From NCBI RefSeq assembly GCF_900091555.1, contig NZ_FMCX01000001.1, forward strand, positions 744,001-808,000: 64,000 nt of DNA, written 5' to 3'. This document shows positions 19,179 to 28,445 of the stretch, one piece after another. Every line of letters starts with the position of its first letter. The first letter of the stretch is position 1. Position numbers and translations under genes: made by a program. The notes under the pieces are model-generated. The model was given only the letters and a program-made list of their open reading frames with translations, searched no databases and was not told the origin of the DNA. Source of the stretch: Micromonospora mirobrigensis. GTDB lineage: Bacteria; Actinomycetota; Actinomycetes; Mycobacteriales; Micromonosporaceae.

Positions 19179-21731
19179 GTGGCGCTCGTGCGCGTGTACT
19201 GCGGTCTGGCCTCGGCGGATCCGGCCGACCGGCCGGCCTCGGCCGGATCGGCGCTGACGTCAGCTGTGGTCGACGACGCAGGCCGTCTGCTTCATGTCTG
19301 TGAGATCGGCGACGACGCGGCGGGTTACGCCCGGCTGGTCACCCTGCTCGTGGAACGGTCGGGCGGGCCGAGCGGTGCGGCGATCGCCGCGGACAGCGAC
19401 GACCACACGGTCACCGCGCTGCTCAGCGCCGCCGGTCGGCCGCTGGCCATCGCCGACGACGACCTGGTGGACGACTTCGCCGAGCGCTTCGCCGACGACG
19501 ACTCCCTTGAGGAGATGCAGTCCCCGCCGGCCGAGCGCCGGGCCGTGGGCCTCGCGCGCGCCCTCCAGGCCGGCGCCCTCTCCGCGGTGACCCTCCCGGC
19601 GCCGCGCGACCTGGCCGGCTACAAGCAGGTGCTCTCGGCGCACGCCGCGCTCTCCAGCGGCCGGCACTCCGCCGCCGTCGCCCTGCGTGAGGTGCTCCGC
19701 GAGCTCTACCCGGCCGCGCTGCGGGCCTACCCGGACCCGGCCGACCCGGTGACGCTGGCCGTGCTCGACGCGCTGCCCGAGCCCGGCATGCTCGGCCCCG
19801 GCCGGGAGTCCGCCGCCGACGCCGTGGTGGCCCACCTGGCCGCCGACGGCGTCGCCGACGTCGCCGAGATCGGCGACGCGGTGACCGCCCTGCGGGTGGC
19901 CGTCTCCGAGACCCCTCGCCGGGCCACCGTGAACCGTTCCCTCACCTCCGCCGTCGCCGAGACCGTCCGGCAGGCGGTCGCCTCCGTCCGGGCCTGCGAC
20001 GCGGGCTGCGAGGCCCTGGTCGGCGCGCTCGACGAGCGGGTCGCCCCGGCCCCGGGCCGGCGGGCCGCCGCCCGGCGCGGCGACCCGGTCGGCGACCTGC
20101 CCGCGCTGGCTCCCGCCGGCGGAGGGCTGCGCGCCCTGCGCGGCGGTGGTGACCCCCAGCCGGCGCCGTCGGGTGGTCGGCGCAGCCGCCCGGAGCCGGT
20201 CTCCGGCACCGGCATGCCGACCGCTCCCCGTCCGCTCGGCCCGCCCCCGGTGGCGCCGGTGCCGGTCACGCCGCCTCCGGTGGCCCCCGCGCCGGTCACC
20301 CCGGTCGCGCCGGCCGCCGGTCCGGGCGCCCCGATCTCCGCCCCGCCGTCCCGCGGCGAGCCCGCCGCCCCGGCCGCGCGCCGGCTGGAGGCTCCGGCCA
20401 ACCGGCCGGTCTCCGCGCCGCCGCCCCCGCCGCCGGGCATGACCCCGATCGCGCCCGCCCAGCGGGGCAAGGTGCCGCCGGCCGAGGCCGGTGAGCCGTT
20501 CCGCCCGACGCTGACCACGGCCGCGATCAACAGTGCGCGCGCCGAACGGCAGCGGACGGTCATCCCGCCGCGGCCGAAGACCACTCCGGACGAGCCGCCG
20601 ACCGGCGGGTTCAGCGCCACCGACCTGAGCGTGCCGGTGCCCACCCCCCGGCCCGGCCAGGAGCCGACGGCCGCGCCGGGCTCGCGGGCCAACTGGCCGC
20701 TGGTCAACACCGGCGACGAGCTGGCCGACAAGGCTGCCGACGCCCCGGCCGGACACCCCTACCGGGACCGTGCCGAGCGCAAGGTCGACGCGCCCACCGA
20801 CCCGGGCACCGGCCGTAACCGGGTGACCCCACCGTGGCTCGCCGACGACCTGCCGCAGGAGCCGCCGATGCTGCGGCTGGTGGAGCCACCGCCGCTGGCC
20901 GACCGGGCGCTGCGCGAGGGCTCGGGCCCCGCCACCGACCCGCGCCTGGAGACCCCGCCGCTGCGCCTGGTGGACCGTGCGCAGCCCGGCCGGGAGGACC
21001 TCGGTCGTGGTTACACCGCCCACGGCGACAGCGGCCGTGGTGACCTGGGCCGGGCCGACCTGAGCCGTGGCGACACCGCCCGCAGCGACCTCGGCCGTGC
21101 CGACCTGGGCCGAGCTGACACCGGTCGCGGTGAGCTGGGCCGCGGCGACCTCGGTCGTGGTGAGCTGGGCCGTGGCGACAACGGCCGTGGCGACCTCGGC
21201 CGCGGGGACGCCGGACGCGGGGCACCGCCGCTCACCGCCCGCGGGCCGCTGGAGCACCGGCCGGCGCCGACCGAGTTCCGGCCCCCGCCGGTCGCCGACG
21301 ACGGCGACGGCGACCTGCTGATCTTCGCCGCCGCCAAGTCCGCCTGGTTCGTCGGGCACTCCGACGAGACCGACCTGGACTGGTCGAGCACCGCCGACAC
21401 CGGATGGCAGGCCGCCGAGAAGGCCGCCCAGCCGGCGGTCAGCGCGGCCACCGAAGCCGGGCTCCCCAAGCGGGTGCCGCAGGCCAACCTGGTGCCGGGC
21501 TCCCCGCTGCGCGACGAACGTCCGCTGCGGATCGTCCGGGACGCGGCGAGCCTCGCCGAGAACACCACCGGCTACTTCCGCGGCTGGCGCCGGGGACAGG
21601 AGATCGGCGGGTTCGCCGTCGGTGGCCGCCCGGGCCGCGAGGCCGCCGGCGGGTGGGACTTCAGCCGCGACACCGGCGACCGCGACGACGATCGTGAGTA
21701 CGAGTACCGCTCCGCCGGTTACCGCTCCTGA
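19179..21731 (+). CDS. Domesticated IS110-transposase-like protein with conservon-type C-terminal tail
   Basis: An 850-aa protein starting at GTG 19179, preceded by GGAGGAGG at 19163-19170. Residues about 1-290 resemble the N-terminal DEDD domain and helical region of IS110 transposases (VRVYCGLASADP, DDAGRLLHVCEIGDDAAGYA, RAVGLARALQAGAL, ELYPAALRAYPDPADPVTLA). The catalytic acidic residues are lost: the usual G-I-D-x-A is G-L-A-S-A. The serine-bearing C-terminal transposase domain is missing. A long Pro/Ala linker follows, with GR(G/A)D/EL repeats at about 608-681. The tail at about 713-810 (LLIFAAAKSAWF, ADTGWQAAEKAA, GLPKRVPQANLVPG, GYFRGWRRGQE) matches the end of the conservon kinase CvnA encoded nearby. 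No insertion-sequence ends are seen, so it is a resident gene. Function unknown. Confidence 0.75.
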   Translation: MALVRVYCGLASADPADRPASAGSALTSAVVDDAGRLLHVCEIGDDAAGYARLVTLLVERSGGPSGAAIAADSDDHTVTALLSAAGRPLAIADDDLVDDFAERFADDDSLEEMQSPPAERRAVGLARALQAGALSAVTLPAPRDLAGYKQVLSAHAALSSGRHSAAVALREVLRELYPAALRAYPDPADPVTLAVLDALPEPGMLGPGRESAADAVVAHLAADGVADVAEIGDAVTALRVAVSETPRRATVNRSLTSAVAETVRQAVASVRACDAGCEALVGALDERVAPAPGRRAAARRGDPVGDLPALAPAGGGLRALRGGGDPQPAPSGGRRSRPEPVSGTGMPTAPRPLGPPPVAPVPVTPPPVAPAPVTPVAPAAGPGAPISAPPSRGEPAAPAARRLEAPANRPVSAPPPPPPGMTPIAPAQRGKVPPAEAGEPFRPTLTTAAINSARAERQRTVIPPRPKTTPDEPPTGGFSATDLSVPVPTPRPGQEPTAAPGSRANWPLVNTGDELADKAADAPAGHPYRDRAERKVDAPTDPGTGRNRVTPPWLADDLPQEPPMLRLVEPPPLADRALREGSGPATDPRLETPPLRLVDRAQPGREDLGRGYTAHGDSGRGDLGRADLSRGDTARSDLGRADLGRADTGRGELGRGDLGRGELGRGDNGRGDLGRGDAGRGAPPLTARGPLEHRPAPTEFRPPPVADDGDGDLLIFAAAKSAWFVGHSDETDLDWSSTADTGWQAAEKAAQPAVSAATEAGLPKRVPQANLVPGSPLRDERPLRIVRDAASLAENTTGYFRGWRRGQEIGGFAVGGRPGREAAGGWDFSRDTGDRDDDREYEYRSAGYRS
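21001..21222 (+). repeat. 15-bp periodic repeat encoding GRGDL/GRADL units
   Basis: A run of about 14 five-residue units of the form G-R-(G/A/S)-(D/E)-(L/T/N/A) inside the transposase-derived gene. It is low in complexity and charged, probably a flexible spacer; its period resembles pentapeptide repeats, but the packing residues are missing. Confidence 0.8.
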
Positions 21732-21862
21732 CCGCCGAGTAACCGCCTCCCACCTGCGTGTTCCTGCCCACACCCGGAGAAGTTGACGCCGGGTGAGGAC
21801 GGCCGGGAGCATACCCGGCGGAACAGCCGGCGGCAGGACGCCGGGGTGGGAAGGCGACTGCG

Positions 21863-23086
21863 ATGGCGACACCGGCAATTCACCCGTCCACGCTGACCCG
21901 CCGGGGGCTGCTCGCCGCCACGGCCGGCAGCCTGCTGCTGAGCGGCTGCGGGCGGGACGACCAGGGCGAGCCGCGTACCGGCGGCAGCCGCGCCCCGGAC
22001 AACCGGGAGATCGTGGTCGGCGCCAGCCTGGAGCTGAGCGGCCCGGGTGCGGCGCTCGGCGTGCTTCAGGAACGGGCCCTGCGGATCACCGCGGACGAGC
22101 TCAACATCGACGGCGTGCAGGTCGGCAACCTGCGCCGCAAGGTCCGGGTGGTGCTGCGCGACAACGCCAGCGATCCGCGTACGGCCGCCCGGCAGGCGCG
22201 CGAGCTGGCGCTGTCGGACAACGTGCACGCCCTGATCGGCGGCACCCTCGCCGAGACGTCGATGGGCATCATCGCCCAGGCGCAGGAGATCCGGATCCCG
22301 TTCATCTCCCTCGCGTACGGCGACGGGATCGTGCTGCCGTTGGCCGACCGGACGTACGTCTACAAGGTCACCCCGGACTCCCAGGACGTCGCCGCACGGC
22401 TGGTCCGACTGCTCGTGGCCAAGAAGCACCGCCGGGTGGTGCTGGTCGCCGGGCACGGGCTGCACGGTGACGCAGGTGTGGCGGCGATGACCCGGGCGAC
22501 GGCGGCGGCGGGCGTGGACCTGGCCCGGGTCGTCCGGCTGCCGCGTACCGGGCAGAACTTCCGGCCCACGCTGCGCGAGGTCGCCGACCGGGGGCCGAAG
22601 GCGATCGTGGTCTGGTCGCACGCGCCGGACACCGGCGAGGCGGCCCGGACGCTGCGGATCGTGGGCTACCGGGGACCGCTCTACTTCGACCCGGCGGCGG
22701 TCGCCGAGGAGACCATGCAGGAGCGGAACCTCAGCTCGGTGGAGGGCGCCTACGCCATCCACCCGATCTCGCTCGGCGGGTCCACCCTCATGAACACCAC
22801 CAACGCCGCGCTGGCCCGGCGGGACTTCGCGTTCCGCTACATCCAGCTGTACGGGGGGTTCAGCGGCTTCGCCCCGTACGCCTCCGACGCGCTCACCCTG
22901 GTCACCGACGCGGCCCGGGCCTCGGGCACGGTCGACCGCGGCCGGATCCGGGCGTTCCTGCGTACCCAGGTGTCCGAGGGCATGGCCGGGGCGTACGCCT
23001 TCTCCCCGAGCCGCCACAGTGGCCTGGAGCGGGACTCGCTGGGCGTCTATCAGGTCAGCCGGGGGGCGTGGACCCGGGTCTCCTGA
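21863..23086 (+). CDS. Orphan type-1 periplasmic binding lipoprotein
   Basis: A 407-aa secreted lipoprotein. N-terminus TLTRRGLLAATAGSLLLSGC has a twin-arginine pair at 13-14 and a lipobox with Cys29. The mature part is a leucine/isoleucine/valine-binding-type fold (IVVGASLELSGPGAALGVL, VVLRDNASDPRTAARQARELA, ALIGGTLAETSMGIIAQAQ, VYKVTPDSQDVAARLV). Such proteins normally serve an ABC importer or act as ligand sensors. No permease or ATPase gene is adjacent; instead it converges on a conservon. A sensory role with that system is an inference. ATG 21863 has GGGAAGG about 8 nt upstream. Confidence 0.87.
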   Translation: MATPAIHPSTLTRRGLLAATAGSLLLSGCGRDDQGEPRTGGSRAPDNREIVVGASLELSGPGAALGVLQERALRITADELNIDGVQVGNLRRKVRVVLRDNASDPRTAARQARELALSDNVHALIGGTLAETSMGIIAQAQEIRIPFISLAYGDGIVLPLADRTYVYKVTPDSQDVAARLVRLLVAKKHRRVVLVAGHGLHGDAGVAAMTRATAAAGVDLARVVRLPRTGQNFRPTLREVADRGPKAIVVWSHAPDTGEAARTLRIVGYRGPLYFDPAAVAEETMQERNLSSVEGAYAIHPISLGGSTLMNTTNAALARRDFAFRYIQLYGGFSGFAPYASDALTLVTDAARASGTVDRGRIRAFLRTQVSEGMAGAYAFSPSRHSGLERDSLGVYQVSRGAWTRVS

Positions 23087-23140
23087 CCCGCCTCCACCGT
23101 GGACGGCCGGTTCCGCCACGGCGGACGGCGGAAACACGAA

Positions 23141-23174
23141 GCGCCCGGCGCCGGTGGGAACCGGTGCCGGGCGC
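23141..23174. terminator. Bidirectional terminator between binding protein and cvnD
   Basis: 15-bp arms GCGCCCGGCGCCGGT (23141-23155) and ACCGGTGCCGGGCGC (23160-23174) with one mismatch and a 4-nt loop, midway between two convergent stops. Confidence 0.8.
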
Positions 23175-23186
23175 CTACGTTTCAGC

Positions 23187-23780
23187 TCAGGCGGGCGCGA
23201 CGGCGCGGGAGCGCCGCATGGTCAGCACGTACTCGACCAGCGAGATCAGCACGTGCTTGGTGGACTCCCGGTTACGCGCGTCGCAGGCCACCACCGGGAC
23301 GTCACTGGAGATGGCGAGCGCCTCCCGGACGTCCTGCGGGTCGTGGTACTGCATCCCGTCGAAGCAGTTGATGGCCACCAGGTACGGCAGCCGCCGGTGC
23401 TCGAAGAAGTCGATCGCGGCGAAGCAGTCGGCCAACCGGCGGGTGTCGACCAGCACCACGGCGCCGATGGCACCCCGGACCAGCTCGTCCCACATGAACC
23501 AGAACCGCGTCTGGCCGGGGGTACCGAACAGGTACAGGATCAGGTCCCGGTCGATCGAGATCCGGCCGAAGTCCATCGCCACCGTGGTCGTCGTCTTGCC
23601 CGGCACCTGCCGGGTGTCGTCGACGCCCACGCCGGCGGAGGTCATGATGGCCTCGGTGGTCAGCGGTGTGATCTCCGAGACCGAGCCGACCAGCGTCGTC
23701 TTACCGACGCCGAAACCACCGGCGATAACGATCTTCGCCGACGTCACTCGCCCGCTCGGGGTCGGCGGGCGGTGCGACAT
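23187..23780 (-). CDS. cvnD: Conservon GTPase CvnD
   Basis: A 197-aa small Ras/MglA-like GTPase. Start taken as ATG 23780 (MSHRPPTPSGRVTSAK), one base after the cvnC stop; a GTG at 23801 would add 7 residues and overlap cvnC. Walker A GGFGVGKTT at 21-29, DFGRI and LFGTPGQTRFWFMWDEL for switch II, and NCFDG in the place of the NKxD guanine motif, as in other Cvn GTPases. Conservon GTPases act as switches with the roadblock protein and the CvnA kinase-like sensor. It is last of four co-directional genes cvnA-B-C-D. Confidence 0.93.
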   Translation of the reverse strand: MSHRPPTPSGRVTSAKIVIAGGFGVGKTTLVGSVSEITPLTTEAIMTSAGVGVDDTRQVPGKTTTTVAMDFGRISIDRDLILYLFGTPGQTRFWFMWDELVRGAIGAVVLVDTRRLADCFAAIDFFEHRRLPYLVAINCFDGMQYHDPQDVREALAISSDVPVVACDARNRESTKHVLISLVEYVLTMRRSRAVAPA

Positions 23781-23781
23781 G

Positions 23782-24162
23782 TCAGAGCCTGCGAAGTCCA
23801 CTCAGCACCCTCTCCAGCAGTTCAGTGCCCATCGCGTCGTCCGAGTCGTCCAGAATGGTCGGCTCGTGGACCGCGACCAGGCCATCCGTCGCCATGTCGG
23901 CGATGAGCACCCGGGCCACGCCGAGCGGAAGCTGCATCCGCGCCGCGATCTCGGCGAGCGACTGCACACGTCCGTCACACAGCGCGGCGATGTACTGGTG
24001 CTCACGGCCGCCGCCCCCGCCAGATCCACTGGCAGTGGCGCGGCCGCGCACCGTCGTCTCGACGAGCGCCTCCAGCGCGATGTCGAGCCGGGGACGGGTA
24101 CGACCGCGGGTCACGGCGTATGGACGGACCAACGCTCCGGTCGGTTCGTCACGATCGGCCAT
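23782..24162 (-). CDS. cvnC: Conservon DUF742 protein CvnC
   Basis: A 126-aa protein with a DUF742 winged-helix-like domain: TGALVRPYAVTRGRTRP, SLAEIAARMQLPLGVARVL, IADMATDGLVAVHEP, ending LLERVLSGLRRL. Start taken as ATG 24162 because AAGGAGGTGA lies 8 nt upstream; the frame is open 13 residues further. In Cvn systems this protein is thought to link the membrane sensor to regulation. A glycine-rich stretch (SGSGGGGG) precedes the helix-turn-helix. Confidence 0.92.
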   Translation of the reverse strand: MADRDEPTGALVRPYAVTRGRTRPRLDIALEALVETTVRGRATASGSGGGGGREHQYIAALCDGRVQSLAEIAARMQLPLGVARVLIADMATDGLVAVHEPTILDDSDDAMGTELLERVLSGLRRL

Positions 24163-24236
24163 GTCGCCGCTCACCTCCTTCGTACCCGTGCCGGCTCGCA
24201 CCGGTGAAACCCGTCGTTGTGTCGTTGTTGCTCCGC

Positions 24237-24252
24237 CTGACCGGCCGGTCAG
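24237..24252. promoter_or_regulatory. Perfect 16-bp palindrome between cvnB and cvnC
   Basis: CTGACCGGCCGGTCAG lies in the 98-nt gap between the cvnB stop and the cvnC start. This gap is unusually long for an operon whose other junctions overlap or touch. It could be an operator or an RNA hairpin that tunes cvnCD. Confidence 0.4.
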
Positions 24253-24260
24253 CGCGACGT

Positions 24261-24665
24261 TCAGCCCATCATCCCGACGGCCGTGCGGGGCTGCGGGGTG
24301 AGGGCCTCACCCACCCGGTCGACCAGCAGCGCCATCTCGTAGCCGACCTGGCCGACGTCGCAGCTGCGGGCGGCCAGCACGGCGAACGAGGAGCCGTCCG
24401 AGATGGACATCAGGAACAGGAAGCCGTTGTCCATCTCGACCACGGTCTGCAGGACGGCGCCACCCTCGAAGCAACGGGCGGCGCCCTGGGTCAGGCTGAC
24501 CAGGCCGGACGAGATGGCCGCCAGCTGGTCGGCCCGGTCCCGCGGCAGGTCCCGCGACGACGCCAGGAGCAGACCGTCCGCGGAGACGGCCACCGCGTGC
24601 GCGACACCGGGTACCCGGTCGGCGAAGTTGGCGAGCAGCCAACCGAGATCCTGAGTGGTTGTCAT
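24261..24665 (-). CDS. cvnB: Roadblock/LC7 domain protein CvnB
   Basis: A 134-aa roadblock protein: [79 protein letters not shown]. Roadblock proteins are partners and regulators of MglA/Cvn GTPases. The ATG at 24665 overlaps the cvnA stop by 4 nt (ATGA), with GGAGCAACAACG upstream, so it is translated with cvnA. Confidence 0.95.
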   Translation of the reverse strand: MTTTQDLGWLLANFADRVPGVAHAVAVSADGLLLASSRDLPRDRADQLAAISSGLVSLTQGAARCFEGGAVLQTVVEMDNGFLFLMSISDGSSFAVLAARSCDVGQVGYEMALLVDRVGEALTPQPRTAVGMMG

Positions 24666-27600
24666 CGTTGTTGCTCCTTCTGCCCGCTCCCGGCCACCGG
24701 GCCTGAGCCAGACTGCGAGGACTGCTGCCCACCCGGAGTCCCCTCCGGGGTGGTCGAATTGCCGTCCGACGGGTGGCTACGGCCGCGCTGCACGCCTCGA
24801 TGGTAGGCCGACAGCAGGCCGCGTACGGCCTCCGGCGTCCGCCGCTGCACCGGGGCGGTCGGCTTCTCCACGGCACCGGGCACCAGCTGCGCCATCGGCT
24901 TCCGCTTCGGCAGGCCCTTCTGGGTGGTCTCGGCGACCGGGACCTCGCTGGCCGCCGAGGCCGCCCGCCACCCGTCGTCGGCGGAGGTCTGCCAGCCACC
25001 GGGCGGCGGCGACGCCGTACGGCGGTTCGGCAGGCTCTCGGCGAAGCCGGGTCGGGCGCCACCGTTGACCGGGCCGCTCGCCCGCGGGGGTCCGCCGGCG
25101 GTCGGCGTGTTTGCCATCGGTGGGTTACCTGTCGTCGTGCCGGGGGCGGCGTTCTGGGCGGCGCGGCCGTTGGCGTCGACCGCGGCGAACTGCTGGGTCG
25201 GGGCGCCGTTGCCACCGGCGGCCGGTGCGGCCTGAGCCGCCTCCTCCGGACCCGGCCGACGGGTCCGGAACCAGGCCGACTCGAGCTCCCGGAAGATCGG
25301 CAGCTCCATGGTCTCGTCCGCGTACCGCTGGCGGTTCGGGCCCTGCTGCGGCGGGGCCGGCCGGGCGGCGGCCGGGGCAGGGGACGCGGTCACCGGCGGA
25401 CGGCCGGTGGCCGGCGGAGCCGGGGTCTCCGGGCGGGAGACCCGGGGCAGCTCCGAGGTCATGTCGAGCGACGCGGCGAGCCGCTCCGGCACCGGCGGAG
25501 CGGCGGTCTCGCGCTCCGGCGCGGCGACCGGCGGCCAGACCGGCGGGGCGGGTGTGGCCGGGGTGCCGGTGAGCGGCCGGGACGGCGCGGCACCGACCGG
25601 CGGCCCGGAGACCGGCGGCGCGCCGGCGGCCGGGGCCGCCGACACCGGCCGGGTGGGCAGTGGCTGGCTCTGCTCCGGCGCGGCGGAGACCGGGCGGCTC
25701 GGCAGCGGCAGGCCCGAGGTCGGCAGGCCCGAGACGGGACGGCTCGGCAGCGGCAGGCCCGAGGTCGGTACGCCGGAGACCGGACGGCTCGGCAGCGGCT
25801 GACCGGAGGTCGGCACGCCCGAGACGGGCGGGGACGACACCGGGGGCAGCGGCGGCGCGGAGACCGGCGGCGGAGTGTACGGGCGCGCCTCCGGGCTGCT
25901 CGGCAGCTGCCGCGGGATGGTCGGCTGCTGTCCGGTCACGGCCGGGTCGTCGGAGCGGCGCTGCGGCAGCGGGTCGATCGGCTGACCGTTGGTCGAACGC
26001 GGACGGAACGCGTCGCTGCCGTTGGTGCCGCTGGCGCCGGTCAGGTCGGACCAGGCGGGCAGCGACCCGGCCGCGGCCGGCGTGCCGTTGCGCGGGGCGG
26101 GCTCGAACGGCCGGCCGCCGAGGGTGAGCTGGTTGCCCGACGGCGAGGTGCCGGGGTGCGCCGGCAGGTTGCCCAGGGCCGGCAGGGCGCCGAAGGTCGG
26201 GGTGGGACCCGACTGCTGCGGGGCGGGGCCACCCGGCGGGAGCGCACCGGGCTGACCGCGACCGGCCAGGGCCCGGGGCACCAGCACGGAGGTGGGCAGG
26301 CCCACCTCGGCCACCGTGCCCCGGTCGACGCCCGGCCGCAGCTCGACCTTGACGCCGTGCCGGGAGGCCAGCCGGGCGACCACGACCAGGCCCATCATCC
26401 GGGAGACCGCCACGTCGACCTGCGGCGGCGTGGCCAGCCGCTCGTTGAGGTCGTGGAGCTGCTCGGCGCTGATGCCGATGCCCCGGTCCTCGACGTAGAG
26501 GGTGGCTCGGTCGCCCATCCGCCGGGCCTCCACCATGACCTGGGAGTCCGGCGGGGAGAAGGCGGTGGCGTTGTCGAAGAGCTCGGCGACCAGGTGCACC
26601 AGATCGTTGACCGCGTGGGCGGCCACCTCGATGTCCCGGTCGATCGAGCCGAACTCGATCCGGGTGTAGTGCTCGACCTCGGACTGCGCCGCGCGGAGCA
26701 CGTCGATCAGGGCGGCCGGCTCGCGCTGCACGCGGGTGGAGTCGGCGCCGGCGAGCACGAGCAGGTTCTCGTCGTTGCGGCGCATCCGGGTGGCCAGGTG
26801 GTCGAGCTGGAAGAGTTCGGCCAGCCGGTCCGGGTCCTCCTCACCGCGCTCCAGCCGGTCGAGGTGGCCGATCAGCCGGTCGACCAGGATCTGCGACCGG
26901 CGGGCCAGGTTGACGAACATCGTCGCGACCGACGCCCGCAGGGCGGCCTGCTCGGCCGCGGTCCGGACGGCCTCCAGGTGGACCGCGTTGAACGCCTCGG
27001 TCACCTGGCCGAACTCGTCCTTGCTGCGGACCGGGAGCGGCTCGGCGATCTGGTTCGCCAGCTGGGCCGGCGAGTGCTGGCTGGCCAGCTGCGGGTCGCG
27101 CAGCCGGGCCACCGCCTGCGGCAGGCCGAACTGGGCGATGGAGAGCGCACCCTGGCGCAGGTCGCGCAGCGACCGGGCCATCGAGCGGGCGACCAGGTAG
27201 GCGAAGAGGATGGCCAGCAGCAGCATGCTGAGCAGCAGGCCGGTCTCCAGGAAGACCTGGCGCTGCACGTCCGAGCGGAGGGCGTCGGCGTTCCGGACCA
27301 CGTCGCCGTCGAGCTTCGCCTCGACGGACCGGAACAGCCGGGCGTTGGCCACCATGGCGGCGTCCCACTGGTCCGGCCCGAAGGGGGCCCCGGCCATGCT
27401 GTCGGTGGTGTTGGCGCTGACCCAGCCGCTGTAGTTGTCGGCCTCGCGCTGGTCGGAGCCGGCGACGGTCTGCTGGAAGAACTCCTTCTCGGAGTCGTTG
27501 GCGACCGCGCGGAAGCTCTGCAGGGCCTGCTGCTGACCGGTGTCGGTGGCGATGAAGTCCTTGCGCAGGGTGTCGGTGAACGCCTTCTGGTTCAGCGCCC

Positions 27601-28252
27601 GGTGCACCACGACCCGACGCAGGGAGAGGTATTCCTTGGCCCGGGCGGTCGCCGCGGCGGCCCGCATCCGCTCGCTCAGGTCGTTGTCACCGGCGAGCTG
27701 GGTGGCCGAGTCGCGGATGTCGAGCAGGTCGTTGATCAGGCCCTCGTACGCCTGGACCGTCTCGGTCGACTTGAACCGGCCGTTGTAGACCTGGCTGCGG
27801 GTGCCGGGCAGGTCCTTGAGGTTCTCGTCGATCCGGTCGAGGAGCGCCTCGAAGCTCGCCGGCAGGTCCTCGATCTCGAGGCGCTGCTGGAGGTACGGGG
27901 TCCTCGCCTGGTCGACCCGCTGGTTCACCCGGTTGTACGCCCCGCGGTACTGCTCCTGGGCCTGGCCCTTGTCGGCGCCGAGCAGCAGGACGGCGGCGGT
28001 GCGCTCGTCCTGGAGGCTGTTGACCAGGTCGCCGGAGTAACCGACGAGGTTGGCCAGGTCACCGGCACGGTTGGCGTTGTTGAGGGTGTCCAGGTGGTCG
28101 ACCAGACCACTGGTGCCCACGACGACCGTGGCGATGGTCGGCACGATCATGATGAGACCGAGCTTGGACCAGATCGGCATGTCGCGAAGCCGACCGGCCG
28201 GCCGGCGCAGACGCGACAGGAAGGAGCCCGCCGTCTTCGGCCGTTTGCTCAC
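24662..28252 (-). CDS. cvnA: Conservon sensor CvnA: NIT-domain histidine-kinase-like protein with long disordered tail
   Basis: A 1196-aa membrane protein; start taken as GTG 28252 ([11 protein letters not shown]), 15 residues inside the open frame. Membrane helices at about 30-50 and 334-356 flank an extracytoplasmic nitrate/nitrite-sensing (NIT) domain ([21 protein letters not shown] is typical). HAMP follows, then the kinase core with [20 protein letters not shown] near 480, N-box [12 protein letters not shown] near 551-567 and G-box VEDRGIGIS near 590. About 500 Pro-rich residues come next, with 15-residue repeats near 810-870, ending in [14 protein letters not shown] and [12 protein letters not shown]. 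These last motifs are shared with the transposase-derived protein at 19179. It is head of the cvnABCD operon. Confidence 0.93.
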   Translation of the reverse strand: MSKRPKTAGSFLSRLRRPAGRLRDMPIWSKLGLIMIVPTIATVVVGTSGLVDHLDTLNNANRAGDLANLVGYSGDLVNSLQDERTAAVLLLGADKGQAQEQYRGAYNRVNQRVDQARTPYLQQRLEIEDLPASFEALLDRIDENLKDLPGTRSQVYNGRFKSTETVQAYEGLINDLLDIRDSATQLAGDNDLSERMRAAAATARAKEYLSLRRVVVHRALNQKAFTDTLRKDFIATDTGQQQALQSFRAVANDSEKEFFQQTVAGSDQREADNYSGWVSANTTDSMAGAPFGPDQWDAAMVANARLFRSVEAKLDGDVVRNADALRSDVQRQVFLETGLLLSMLLLAILFAYLVARSMARSLRDLRQGALSIAQFGLPQAVARLRDPQLASQHSPAQLANQIAEPLPVRSKDEFGQVTEAFNAVHLEAVRTAAEQAALRASVATMFVNLARRSQILVDRLIGHLDRLERGEEDPDRLAELFQLDHLATRMRRNDENLLVLAGADSTRVQREPAALIDVLRAAQSEVEHYTRIEFGSIDRDIEVAAHAVNDLVHLVAELFDNATAFSPPDSQVMVEARRMGDRATLYVEDRGIGISAEQLHDLNERLATPPQVDVAVSRMMGLVVVARLASRHGVKVELRPGVDRGTVAEVGLPTSVLVPRALAGRGQPGALPPGGPAPQQSGPTPTFGALPALGNLPAHPGTSPSGNQLTLGGRPFEPAPRNGTPAAAGSLPAWSDLTGASGTNGSDAFRPRSTNGQPIDPLPQRRSDDPAVTGQQPTIPRQLPSSPEARPYTPPPVSAPPLPPVSSPPVSGVPTSGQPLPSRPVSGVPTSGLPLPSRPVSGLPTSGLPLPSRPVSAAPEQSQPLPTRPVSAAPAAGAPPVSGPPVGAAPSRPLTGTPATPAPPVWPPVAAPERETAAPPVPERLAASLDMTSELPRVSRPETPAPPATGRPPVTASPAPAAARPAPPQQGPNRQRYADETMELPIFRELESAWFRTRRPGPEEAAQAAPAAGGNGAPTQQFAAVDANGRAAQNAAPGTTTGNPPMANTPTAGGPPRASGPVNGGARPGFAESLPNRRTASPPPGGWQTSADDGWRAASAASEVPVAETTQKGLPKRKPMAQLVPGAVEKPTAPVQRRTPEAVRGLLSAYHRGVQRGRSHPSDGNSTTPEGTPGGQQSSQSGSGPVAGSGQKEQQR
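25635..25826 (-). repeat. 45-bp tandem repeat in cvnA encoding SG(V/L)PTSG(L/Q)PLPSRPV
   Basis: About four 45-bp units in frame inside the Pro-rich tail of CvnA. Two or three are nearly identical and one is diverged ([15 protein letters not shown]). It is a likely site of copy-number variation between strains. Confidence 0.85.
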
Positions 28253-28281
28253 GTCACCGCCCTCGCGATCACAGCTTCCGT

Positions 28282-28324
28282 GCGTTGCCTCGGGCAACGC
28301 CCAGCGACCGACCCGGCGGGTCGG
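28282..28324. promoter_or_regulatory. Two adjacent stem-loops in the cvnA leader
   Basis: GCGTTGCC/GGCAACGC (28282-28300, 3-nt loop) and CCGACCC/GGGTCGG (28308-28324, 3-nt loop) are both perfect. They lie 30-72 nt upstream of the cvnA GTG, so they would be in its untranslated leader. Possible attenuator or stability element. Confidence 0.4.
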
Positions 28325-28445
28325 ACCCCCGGCATTCCATCACGCCGCCCCGTAAAGAGAAAGCCCAGGTTGGCCCTCGCTCCGGGTGTGATGAGATGTT
28401 GCTGCAATTTGCTCGCAATCCGTCTGGCCGGAGTCACCGAACGTC

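Noticed and set aside
21001..21222. Pentapeptide-repeat (beta-helix) domain
   Set aside because: The period is five residues, but the central hydrophobic packing residue is often T, N or A and the units are mostly G, R, D and E, so a flexible low-complexity spacer is more likely.
19179..21731. Active IS110 insertion sequence
   Set aside because: The catalytic residues and the serine domain are missing, the gene has a long fused linker and tail, and no element ends or flanking duplications are visible.
19260..21878. Open frame of 872 codons antisense to the transposase-derived gene
   Set aside because: Composition mirrors the repeats on the other strand and nothing in it resembles a protein family.
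21863..23086. Amino-acid or urea ABC importer locus
   Set aside because: Only the binding protein is present; the neighbours are a conservon and the transposase-derived gene.
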